From: Acidimicrobiia bacterium
GTDB taxonomy: Bacteria; Actinomycetota; Acidimicrobiia; ATN3; PSLF01
Direction: 5' to 3'
DNA length: 39,952 nucleotides
Assembly: GCA_040289475.1 (NCBI GenBank)
Contig: PSLF01000005.1
Location: forward strand, 113,446 to 153,397
In this document: piece by piece, positions 8,502 to 15,688 of the stretch
Layout: every line of letters begins with the position of its first letter
Position numbering within the stretch: position 1 is the first letter of the stretch
Program-made: the position numbers and the translations under genes
The notes under the pieces: generated by a model
The model's database searches: none
Seen by the model: the letters and a program-made list of their open reading frames with translations, nothing else
What the model was told of the DNA's origin: nothing

Positions 8502-9412
8502 ACCAACTCCGCAAATGCACGTTCGAATCTATTGAAAATGAGCATTCCCAGGATAAGGGACGAAACTGAAACTGCCACTGAATACCCGAACAAAGTCCAG
8601 TCGGGCCACGCATTGTATAAAAGCAGCCTTCTAAAACTGTCAACTAAACCCACCACTGGATTTAGGGAGAACAAGAAGTATGAAGTGGTTCCATGAGCTT
8701 TCACCCAACTGGGATCAACTATGACACCGGAAAACCAAAACCATGCAAGCATAATGATGGAGACAAAATGCTCAACGTCTCTAAAATAGACATTGATGGT
8801 AGCCAGAATTAGACCCACTCCATATGCGAGAATCATGATGGTTACCACCGGCAGTGCGGCGAGGGGTGCTTTGAGCCCCGGTAGCTTGTAGAAAATGGAT
8901 ACACCAGCGACGAGGACAATCGATTCGAAGAGAAAGGTAATTGCGTTGGAGAGCACTATCGATAACGGAAGAATTTCACGTGGAAAGTAAACTTTTTGGA
9001 TGAGATGGCGGGAGGATACTATGGAGTTTGTAGAGGCTTGGACAGAGTTAGAAAACAAATTCCAGATTGTCAGACCGGTAAAGAAGAAAAGGGCAAAGGG
9101 TGCTCCCTCTTTGCCTTGAGGTGCAGCGCGCAATACCTTGAACACGAGAGTGAATACAGCCACTAAAAATAACGGATTAAGTAGAGACCAAAGAAACCCT
9201 AAAAACGAATTGCGATGTTGTGCGGCAAAGTCTCTTCTTACAAAGTTTGAAAGAATCTGGCGGTGCGTGATGACCTCTTTTACAGCGGGAAGTACACCGC
9301 GGCCAGGGGGAAGGCCACGCCTGGGGGGCTCTTCGGCTGGAGGATCGGGTAATACGACGCTTGCTTGGGTGGATATTGAAGGCGACGTATTCGGTACGGT
9401 TTCCAAGCTCAT
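8498..9412 (-). CDS. wzm: Polysaccharide ABC exporter permease (Wzm, ABC-2 type)
   Basis: The membrane half of an ABC-2 exporter that moves undecaprenyl-linked glycan across the cytoplasmic membrane. From the ATG at 9412 (MSLETVPN) the protein is 304 residues. A Pro-rich cytoplasmic N-terminus is followed by the family motif VRRDFAAQHRNSFLGFLWSLLNPL and about six hydrophobic segments. The reading frame stays open for another 71 codons upstream, but that part lies inside the preceding glycosyltransferase gene and looks nothing like the family. The ATG overlaps that gene's stop as ATGA, which settles the start. wzt follows with a four-base overlap. Like wzt, it is AT-rich for this window. Confidence 0.93.
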   Translation of the reverse strand: MSLETVPNTSPSISTQASVVLPDPPAEEPPRRGLPPGRGVLPAVKEVITHRQILSNFVRRDFAAQHRNSFLGFLWSLLNPLFLVAVFTLVFKVLRAAPQGKEGAPFALFFFTGLTIWNLFSNSVQASTNSIVSSRHLIQKVYFPREILPLSIVLSNAITFLFESIVLVAGVSIFYKLPGLKAPLAALPVVTIMILAYGVGLILATINVYFRDVEHFVSIIMLAWFWFSGVIVDPSWVKAHGTTSYFLFSLNPVVGLVDSFRRLLLYNAWPDWTLFGYSVAVSVSSLILGMLIFNRFERAFAELV

Positions 9413-11253
9413 AGTGACAGCGCCTTCAGTCGTTCTTTGATTAGACCGGCGGTGATCCGCCAATCGTATCGTTGCGCCCGTTCGGCTGCTGCAGCGGCTT
9501 TTTGTCGGAGCTCGTCTTGATTGGTTACGGCTCGACGCATGAGAGCTCTCAGGTGCTCCAGGTTGGGGAGAGCCCATCTGAAACCCTCGTAGTATGGGCA
9601 CTTCGCAACGGCGGACTCCATACATTGAACCTCAATGGGGTATCCCACAGACTCGTCAAAAAACTCGGTATGTCCCGACCAATTTGTTGCTATTGGCGGG
9701 ACTCCACAGGCCATTGCTTCCAGGATAGGTAGCCCGAATCCTTCCCCTTTAGTAGGTAAAACGAATACGTCGGCTGCCCTATAAAGAGTGCCCATCTGGT
9801 ACCCTTCAAGTTGGGGATTTACGTAGACGATTATCGGAGCCCTTTTCTTCCGAAGCTTGAGCCTTTCGATAGAGGCTCGAATGTTTACAGCCGGATCCCA
9901 ATTGGTACAAGCGATTACCAGCACGACGTCGTCGGAGAGAGAAAACTCTTCGGTGAAGGCTTTTATCAAAATCTCGGGACCTTTTCTCTCGCCCCACTCG
10001 AATAGAGATAAGAACGTAAAACGCTGAAACTTTTTGTATGGCGTGATAGCGGGGTGAAAGTAATCGGTGTCGACACCGAGAGGTATCTTGTGGATCGGAC
10101 GCTTGACCCCTGAAGATTCAAATGTCTCCACGTTGAACTGAGAAGGTACCCAGACCTCTACAGCTCGGTTAGCGGCATCGACCCATTCTCGGGGGATACC
10201 GTCAACTTCTAACATTGTGTAGCCCACCCTAAACTCCGATGGGACTCGCTTCCACAGATCTGCGGGACCTGCTGCTACCCAAAGCGATCCCGCCCGGCGT
10301 GGGATTCTCCTGACATCGTCCAGTAGCGGATCCCCGGTGTTCGGTTCTGAATGATCGGAGTAAAGGCTGTGATAGTTGACGTAGACACCCTCGGCCCAAA
10401 GCTTCTTTATTATGTTTCGAGTTGCGGTCGCATATCCCACAGGGAGGTGCAGTGTGGAAGACCAGACCACAGAAAGTTCTCTGGAGTCGAGGATTTCTTC
10501 TCGCCAGCGTGCTGTGAAAACTTTTCGAGAGGCCATGTACATTTCGTTGAAGTCATAACGATTCTCTTTGAGAGAAGCACTCCCTGCATGCTCAAGAGTC
10601 AGCTCGCCACAGTAAAGTATCTCGAAGCCTTTCTTGCGGGCTCTGTAACACAAGTCGGTGTCTTCGAAGTAGGCGAAGTAAGCCTCGTCGAACGCTCCTA
10701 GCACTTCTATCGCTGCTCTTTTCATATAGAGGACAGCTCCGATTACTGCTTCGACTTTCCGATTTTTTGTGCACTGCCCAATGTCGTCTTCGAGCCCAGA
10801 TTCGTTTTCGCCGAGCATCTCATAAGGCCGGACGAAGGACCCAGTATGGTTCAGCTTCCCGTCCGGAAATACCAGCCTGCATCCGACTACGGCGACGTTT
10901 GAATCTGAGTACGCCGCTCTGCGCAGTTTTCCGATCCAATCGGGATCCGTGATCTTTATGTCGTTGTTGACGACGACCACGTCGGAGTCTGGCTTGGAGT
11001 GAGCTATACCTATGTTGGCTCCTTTGGCAAATCCAAGATTCTCGCCACATTCCACCAAGGTGATCCCCGCGATACTTCGCAGGTACTCCAGAGTGTCGTC
11101 TGTCGAGCCGTTGTCGACGACGATGACGTCGAAATCGGCGTAGGCAGTTTTTTCGAACAGCGACTCGATGCAGGTTTTGGTGTGTCCTATGGCATTCCAG
11201 GTTACTATGACCACAGAAACGGTTGGAGAGAGGGGTTCTGGAGGAAGCATCAT
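9409..11253 (-). CDS. Two-domain glycosyltransferase: GT2 fused to GT4
   Basis: A 614-residue bifunctional candidate. The N-terminal ~250 residues are a GT2 (GT-A) domain: VSVVIVTWNAIGHTKTCIESL (13-33), VVDNGSTDD (45-53), the acidic metal site VVVVNND (about 91-97), and AYFAYFEDTDLCYRARKKG, as in WbbL-like rhamnosyltransferases. From about 262 a GT4 (GT-B) domain begins, with VPLGVDTDYFHP and the E-x7-E motif KGEGFGLPILEAMACG. It starts at an ATG pair 15 bases after the coiled-coil gene's stop and overlaps wzm by ATGA, so it is cotranslated with the exporter. Two consecutive additions by one protein, perhaps an alternating repeat, are inferred from the architecture; the sugars are unknown. 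Confidence 0.9.
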   Translation of the reverse strand: MMLPPEPLSPTVSVVIVTWNAIGHTKTCIESLFEKTAYADFDVIVVDNGSTDDTLEYLRSIAGITLVECGENLGFAKGANIGIAHSKPDSDVVVVNNDIKITDPDWIGKLRRAAYSDSNVAVVGCRLVFPDGKLNHTGSFVRPYEMLGENESGLEDDIGQCTKNRKVEAVIGAVLYMKRAAIEVLGAFDEAYFAYFEDTDLCYRARKKGFEILYCGELTLEHAGSASLKENRYDFNEMYMASRKVFTARWREEILDSRELSVVWSSTLHLPVGYATATRNIIKKLWAEGVYVNYHSLYSDHSEPNTGDPLLDDVRRIPRRAGSLWVAAGPADLWKRVPSEFRVGYTMLEVDGIPREWVDAANRAVEVWVPSQFNVETFESSGVKRPIHKIPLGVDTDYFHPAITPYKKFQRFTFLSLFEWGERKGPEILIKAFTEEFSLSDDVVLVIACTNWDPAVNIRASIERLKLRKKRAPIIVYVNPQLEGYQMGTLYRAADVFVLPTKGEGFGLPILEAMACGVPPIATNWSGHTEFFDESVGYPIEVQCMESAVAKCPYYEGFRWALPNLEHLRALMRRAVTNQDELRQKAAAAAERAQRYDWRITAGLIKERLKALSL

Positions 11254-11268
11254 CTGGTAAAAACCATC

Positions 11269-11895
11269 TCAGCTCAAGGGCCGTTCTTCTGTGGATGACT
11301 GCGTTTTCACCTTCATTTCCAGTTCGTTGATGGCGTCTTCAAGGGCCACTACGCTCAGCTCTAGAAGTCTGACTTTCTGCTCCAATGCTGTTATTCTGTC
11401 GCCGGCAGAGCCAGCTAGAGAGTGACGCTCCCGAGCCAATGCTGCCACTCTTGCTTCGAGATGGCGATGAGAACGGGCGATACGGCGTAAGCTTTCGGCT
11501 AGAGCTCCTGTGCTCACTGCAATCGACTCGTTGATTTGGTCGACCAAGGGGTTGACGCGAAGCGACACTGTCCTATTGACGAGGCGGCGGAGGAACATGA
11601 CTGGGTCTTTAATTGGCGAATGCTCGAACACTGACTCTTGGTGCAAGCGAGGAACTTGAGGTACAGAGAGTGCCATCTCAATTCCAAACTCTGTGCCAGT
11701 TGGATCTAACAGATACACCGGGTCCCGTTCGGTAAAATTCGGTTCGTGTTCGAGAATCTCGCCTATTTCCTCGAGGAAGTCGGAAACTTGATTTACGCCT
11801 CTCATAACCCAGTCCGCCGTGAAACCGTACCGCGTTGGCATGATACCAACTGAGCGACGCTCGACGCGAGCCGCCATCAATGCTTGGGGAGGCAT
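11269..11895 (-). CDS. Coiled-coil protein upstream of the GT2-GT4 gene, function unknown
   Basis: No enzyme domain is recognisable. The longest form has 208 residues. The first ~110 are mixed polar sequence (DPVYLLDPTGTEFGIEM, then SPIKDPVMFLRRLVNRTVSLRVNPLVDQINESI). The remainder is almost wholly heptad coiled coil (RHLEARVAALARERH, then DRITALEQKVRLLELSVVALEDAINELEMKVK). There is no signal peptide or membrane segment. It ends 15 bases before the GT2-GT4 fusion gene. The order of loop, short basic helix and LEARV-type coil matches the proteins at 4247-5023 and 11819-12226. The start is uncertain: ATGs at 11895, 11877, 11841 and 11805 all lack a strong ribosome-binding site, and the longer forms overlap the divergent gene. 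Confidence 0.65.
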   Translation of the reverse strand: MPPQALMAARVERRSVGIMPTRYGFTADWVMRGVNQVSDFLEEIGEILEHEPNFTERDPVYLLDPTGTEFGIEMALSVPQVPRLHQESVFEHSPIKDPVMFLRRLVNRTVSLRVNPLVDQINESIAVSTGALAESLRRIARSHRHLEARVAALARERHSLAGSAGDRITALEQKVRLLELSVVALEDAINELEMKVKTQSSTEERPLS

Positions 11896-12226
11896 TCTCG
11901 CCCGGGCTAGGCTCAGGGCGTATTTCCTCAGACCGCAAACGTTGCAGCTCGATCGAGTAGAGGATGTCGTGCCCGAAGAAGACCTGCTACGCCGCGCAGA
12001 TCATCTTGACGAGTTGAAACCTGGATCTTGGAGAAAACGGCATTCGCTGAAAACCGGAGGAATAGCAGCGAAGATACCGGTCTTAGGGAGGTTTTTGAGG
12101 CTGAGAGACGAGTTGGCTGCTATACGAGAGTTCTGCGACGCGGCTGCTGCTGGTTTTGCTGAACTTGCAGACCGAGTAGCCGAGCTCGAGCGAAGACTCG
12201 ACTCGATAGATACGAACCAGCGATAG
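11819..12226 (+). CDS. Coiled-coil protein upstream of a GT4 gene, function unknown
   Basis: A protein of up to 135 residues without a known enzymatic domain. The convincing part is the second half: GSWRKRHSLKTGGIAAKIPVL, an amphipathic LGRFLRLRDELAAIREF stretch, then AGFAELADRVAELERRLDSI, a short coiled coil closely resembling the one at 4247-5023. The short basic segment ahead of the coil also recalls the linkers found in some surface-polysaccharide methyltransferases, but no methyltransferase domain is present. It ends 12 bases before a GT4 gene. The start is unclear: GTG 11819 and ATG 11840 overlap the divergent gene at 11269-11895, and TTG 11942 is the next choice. GGGGAGG at 11886-11892 has no good start codon behind it. 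Confidence 0.6.
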   Translation: MKPYRVGMIPTERRSTRAAINAWGGILARARLRAYFLRPQTLQLDRVEDVVPEEDLLRRADHLDELKPGSWRKRHSLKTGGIAAKIPVLGRFLRLRDELAAIREFCDAAAAGFAELADRVAELERRLDSIDTNQR

Positions 12227-12238
12227 AAAAGCCCAAAG

Positions 12239-13369
12239 ATGCCCTTGGTCCACCAGGCGGTCGCCTCTTTTGTTCCATACGACGCAGTCTCGGAGGCAGC
12301 ACTCAGATTCGAGCGCATTCTGGACGGGAAAGCGGGAGCCCGCTTCTCGGGTCGCAGCACGTTCGTGAGTTCGAGGGAGGACTCACGCCGGTTTCGACCA
12401 GGCAAAATCGTCGCGGAGGGGATCCATCGCTGCCTCGCATCAAAGGCCATACACTTCGAGGACCTTGAACTTTCCAGGCCAGAAGACGTAATTATTTACC
12501 ATGTCTCCACCGACTCGGAGATAGTCCCGTGGCTGGAGACTCGCAAGGAAAAAGTTGTCGTGTACTATCACAACCTTACGCCTTCCCTGTTTTTTGCTCC
12601 TTACGATCCCGCTGTGGCCAGAAGATTGGATAGGGCTAGATCTCAGCTGCAGTTTTTGAGCGACATAGCGGTGGCAGCGGCCGCGCCTTCCGAGTTCTCC
12701 TGTCGCGAACTGTCTCAGTTGGGCTTCCGGAAAATCGCCCGAGTTTTATACCCTGTGCCTCCCCTCTCTAAGCCTGTTGAGAGCCCTAGGAGACTTTCTG
12801 CGCGCATAGGTTCTCCTCGAGAGCCTCTCGAGATATTGTTCGTGGGTCGGATAACGCCGAACAAGGCTCAGGATCAGTTATTGAGGCTGACGGCTCTGCT
12901 TGAGCGAGAAGGCGTGGTGTGCAATCTCGCCTTGGCCGGAGGAGTACACATCCCTTTGTACCGGCGTTACCTGGCACACCTCTTTGAGCGTCTCGATCTT
13001 GGAAAAGATCCTTTCTTGGGGTTACTCTCTCCGCGTCAACTGGATCGGCGGTATGGGGATGCAACGCTGTTCGTGTCGTTCTCCCGACACGAAGGCTTTT
13101 TGGTTCCCGCAGTGGAGGCGATGCAGAGAGGTTTGCCCATTATTGCACTGATGAGAGGGGCTGTGCTTGAGACAGTGGGATCGGGAGGCGTGCTCGTCGC
13201 AGAGGACGACGTGGCGGTCTTCGCTGCGCTCATCATGGAGATTATCCAGACACGAGACTTGTACGAGCAGCTCTCTTGGGCGGGGATGAATCGAGCCAGA
13301 CAGGTGTGCGATCCAGAAGCCATATCAGCTTCTTTCCGCGAGTTTTTAGCGTGGTCGATCGAGATATGA
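12239..13369 (+). CDS. GT4-family glycosyltransferase, paralogue of 6201-7265
   Basis: A 376-residue GT-B glycosyltransferase. Its landmarks are HQAVASFVPYDAV (about 5-17), IIYHVSTDSEI, VYYHNLTPSLFF (about 104-115), the donor-domain start LFVGRITPNKAQ (about 201-212), and the E-x7-E motif RHEGFLVPAVEAM (about 283-295). Each has a counterpart in the protein at 6201-7265, including the rare HQ-x7-P-x-DAV opening, so the two enzymes share ancestry and probably a related acceptor. With the coiled-coil gene 12 bases upstream it forms a two-gene operon between two leftward operons. Upstream spacing is tight and only a weak AAAG precedes the ATG. The sugar is unknown. Confidence 0.86.
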   Translation: MPLVHQAVASFVPYDAVSEAALRFERILDGKAGARFSGRSTFVSSREDSRRFRPGKIVAEGIHRCLASKAIHFEDLELSRPEDVIIYHVSTDSEIVPWLETRKEKVVVYYHNLTPSLFFAPYDPAVARRLDRARSQLQFLSDIAVAAAAPSEFSCRELSQLGFRKIARVLYPVPPLSKPVESPRRLSARIGSPREPLEILFVGRITPNKAQDQLLRLTALLEREGVVCNLALAGGVHIPLYRRYLAHLFERLDLGKDPFLGLLSPRQLDRRYGDATLFVSFSRHEGFLVPAVEAMQRGLPIIALMRGAVLETVGSGGVLVAEDDVAVFAALIMEIIQTRDLYEQLSWAGMNRARQVCDPEAISASFREFLAWSIEI

Positions 13370-13428
13370 ATACACAACGAGGACTGAGCTGGCCGAGCGA
13401 ACCGAGACCGTGCCAGAGCCCGGCTTCG

Positions 13429-14598
13429 TCAATCCCCTTGTGTGCTTAGCGCTGCTAGCCAGCCCTCCATTGTGCTCTGAGCCGTTTTCTCCCACGTGAA
13501 CTCCGATGCCCTCGCGGCACCTAACTCCCTTAGGCGCTCGGCCTTAGCAGGGTCGCACAAAATTTTTTCCATTGCGCGAGTCATCTCGACAACGTCGTAG
13601 GGATTGATCAAGACGGCTGCGCCGTTCGCGATCTCGGCAGTGGCGCCCCTATTGGATGTAACAACAGGCGTGCCGGATGCAAAAGCTTCCACAATGGGAA
13701 TGCCGAATCCCTCTGCCAGGCTGGGATAGACGAATGCATCTGCAGACTGCAGCAGGAGGCGCTTTTGCGCTTCATCGACGTAGCCGAGTCGGCGTATCCA
13801 CCCCTGCCTCTCTCCGCGTTCCAACCATTTTTCACTTTCGTTTGTCATCCATCCACGCTGCCCTGCTACAGCGAGCAAAACCGATTGGTCTTTAATTCGC
13901 TCCCGCAGTAATTCGACTGCCATTGCAAGCCTCGGAATGTTTTTCCGCGGCTCGATTGTGCCTATAAAAGCTATGAGTTTGGCGTCGGACGCTGCGATGC
14001 TGTCACGGAACCTCTGAATTTCCTCTTGCGACGCTCGTTCGAGAAGGCTTTCGTCAACGCCGTGGTAGGTAACTCGAACTTTTTCAGGAGGCAACCGCAA
14101 TACCGCACAGAGAGTGTTCTTCGACCAATTGGACACCGTAAATACGAGTCGGACTCGTTTCGAGGCCAGCCAAGCCATGCGGCGGAAGTAGGCAACTTTG
14201 AGGCGGGTGTGAACGGCGGGATTCGTCCAGAAGGTTGGGTCGTGGAATACGACGGTTTGAGGGAGGCGCGACCTTAAGGCGACTGTGTAATGGATGCCGT
14301 GAAATAGATCCGCTCGACATTTTTTCAAGAGAGCGGGCAAAACTGTTTGCTCCCACGCGATCCGCCCCGCTCTACCCAGTAGAAACGGCCCAGCCTCGAT
14401 GATCTCTGCTCCGGGCGCTTGAGCTAGCACTTCTTCGACATCTCGAGGTGTCACTATACAAACGAGTTGAACCCGGCCGTCTTCGATGGCTTTTAGCAAT
14501 CCCTTGAGCAGGCCCAGGGCATATCGGCCCACGCCGGCCTTGGCCGAAGGTAGGGGTGTGAGATCCAAGGCCACTCGCAAAGAGCTACGGCGGCTCAT
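13429..14598 (-). CDS. GT4-family glycosyltransferase (mannosyl/rhamnosyltransferase-like)
   Basis: A 389-residue GT-B enzyme of the type often labelled mannosyltransferase in O-antigen clusters. The acceptor domain opens with LRVALDLTPLPSAKAGVGRYALGL (about 7-30) and includes FHGIHYTVALRSRLPQTVVFHDPTFW. The donor domain starts at FIGTIEPRKNIPRL, and the E-x7-E motif is LAEGFGIPIVEAF (about 294-306). Its ATG overlaps the upstream GT4 stop (ATGA), so translation is coupled. It is the last gene of a three-gene leftward operon whose products share the G-TIEPRKN or G-TFELRKG donor motif. Subfamily resemblance hints at mannose, and a nucleotidylyltransferase gene at 22776 could supply GDP-mannose, but this is not proof. 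Confidence 0.88.
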   Translation of the reverse strand: MSRRSSLRVALDLTPLPSAKAGVGRYALGLLKGLLKAIEDGRVQLVCIVTPRDVEEVLAQAPGAEIIEAGPFLLGRAGRIAWEQTVLPALLKKCRADLFHGIHYTVALRSRLPQTVVFHDPTFWTNPAVHTRLKVAYFRRMAWLASKRVRLVFTVSNWSKNTLCAVLRLPPEKVRVTYHGVDESLLERASQEEIQRFRDSIAASDAKLIAFIGTIEPRKNIPRLAMAVELLRERIKDQSVLLAVAGQRGWMTNESEKWLERGERQGWIRRLGYVDEAQKRLLLQSADAFVYPSLAEGFGIPIVEAFASGTPVVTSNRGATAEIANGAAVLINPYDVVEMTRAMEKILCDPAKAERLRELGAARASEFTWEKTAQSTMEGWLAALSTQGD

Positions 14599-15680
14599 CG
14601 ACTCACTGCCTTTTGGTATGCCTCCAAGTGCAGTTTCGCTGATCGTTCCCAGCTGAATTCCTTTGCCCTTTCACTCCCCGCTTCTTGCAAGCAATGGGCT
14701 AGGCTTCGGTCCCTGACCAAGGCGTCCATAGCCTCCGCGAGGTTGCCTACGCGCTTTGGATCGACAAGAACCGCGGCTTTCGCTACTACCTCCCGTATCG
14801 GCGGGATGTCGGAAGCCACAATGGGTGCGCCAAGGGCCATTGCCTCTAGGAGTGGAAATCCGAATCCCTCGTCTAGAGAGGGAAACACGAAAGCCAAACA
14901 GTTCTGATACAGGAGCCGCAGTTCGGAGTCGTCGGGATCGTCAAAAAAGACAACCCGTTCGCGGCCTTTACGAGCTGGAACTCGCTGAAGGAGGGCCTCC
15001 CTTCGGACCTTCCAGCCCAACTTCCCAGCAAGCACCAGGGATAGGCGAGGGTACGAGGGGGCTAGAAGTGCGAATGCTTGGACAAGACGGTAAAGGTTCT
15101 TTCGTGGCTCAATTGTGCCCACCCATAAAAAGTATTCGTCTAGAGGGAATGGCCGGTTTGTAGCCCTCACTTTCTCTGGGACTTCGTCCGCCGATTCTGT
15201 AGCGCAAAACGAGGGGACGCCATGGTATATGGCAACCACTCTTCCCTCGAAGGCGGGGTGTTGTGCGCACAATTCCTCCGCTACCGCACGAGTAGGAGTA
15301 ATTACTACTGCCGCTTCTTTTTCTGCAACTCTGAGTCCCCTCTTGTGGAATGCCAGTCCCCATCGCGTAAACGCGCTGGGCCATTTTTCGAAGATGAGGT
15401 CGTGAACTGTTACCACCAATGGTTTGGAGGTGGGTGGAATCGCAAGACTCGTGGCGTGTACCACGTCAGCACGGCAGCTCATTGGCGGCAATCGTAGGAA
15501 CTGCCACGAGGCAAGGCGTGGCGCCGTTGTGCCGAAAAAAATCGGGGGCTTTATTGTTGTCGGTTCTCGACCCAGCAATTTAGCGAGGGCTGAGCGAAGC
15601 TCCGATGCGTACCGGCCAATTCCTCCGGGAGTCGGAGAGCCGAGCCGGTCTTGGGTAAGTGCAACCGTGAATCGGTACAT
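14595..15680 (-). CDS. GT4-family glycosyltransferase
   Basis: A 361-residue GT-B glycosyltransferase. The N-terminus has a GGIGRYASEL motif (about 19-28), followed by VVHATSLAIPP, VTVHDLIFEKWP, the TPTRAVAEEL linker, WVGTIEPRKNLYRLVQAF at the start of the donor domain, and the E-x7-E motif LDEGFGFPLLEAM (about 268-280). It resembles the adjacent protein at 13429-14598 throughout, consistent with an old tandem duplication. It starts at an ATG eight bases after the GT2-GT4 fusion gene and overlaps the next gene by four bases. No strong ribosome-binding site precedes the ATG, so coupling to the upstream gene is likely. Specificity is unknown. Confidence 0.88.
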   Translation of the reverse strand: MYRFTVALTQDRLGSPTPGGIGRYASELRSALAKLLGREPTTIKPPIFFGTTAPRLASWQFLRLPPMSCRADVVHATSLAIPPTSKPLVVTVHDLIFEKWPSAFTRWGLAFHKRGLRVAEKEAAVVITPTRAVAEELCAQHPAFEGRVVAIYHGVPSFCATESADEVPEKVRATNRPFPLDEYFLWVGTIEPRKNLYRLVQAFALLAPSYPRLSLVLAGKLGWKVRREALLQRVPARKGRERVVFFDDPDDSELRLLYQNCLAFVFPSLDEGFGFPLLEAMALGAPIVASDIPPIREVVAKAAVLVDPKRVGNLAEAMDALVRDRSLAHCLQEAGSERAKEFSWERSAKLHLEAYQKAVSR

Positions 15681-15688
15681 CGATTCGA

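Noticed and set aside
9413-9625. N-terminal extension of Wzm into the upstream gene
   Set aside because: The added 71 residues are the out-of-frame reading of the GT2-GT4 gene; ATG 9412 with the ATGA overlap is the natural start.
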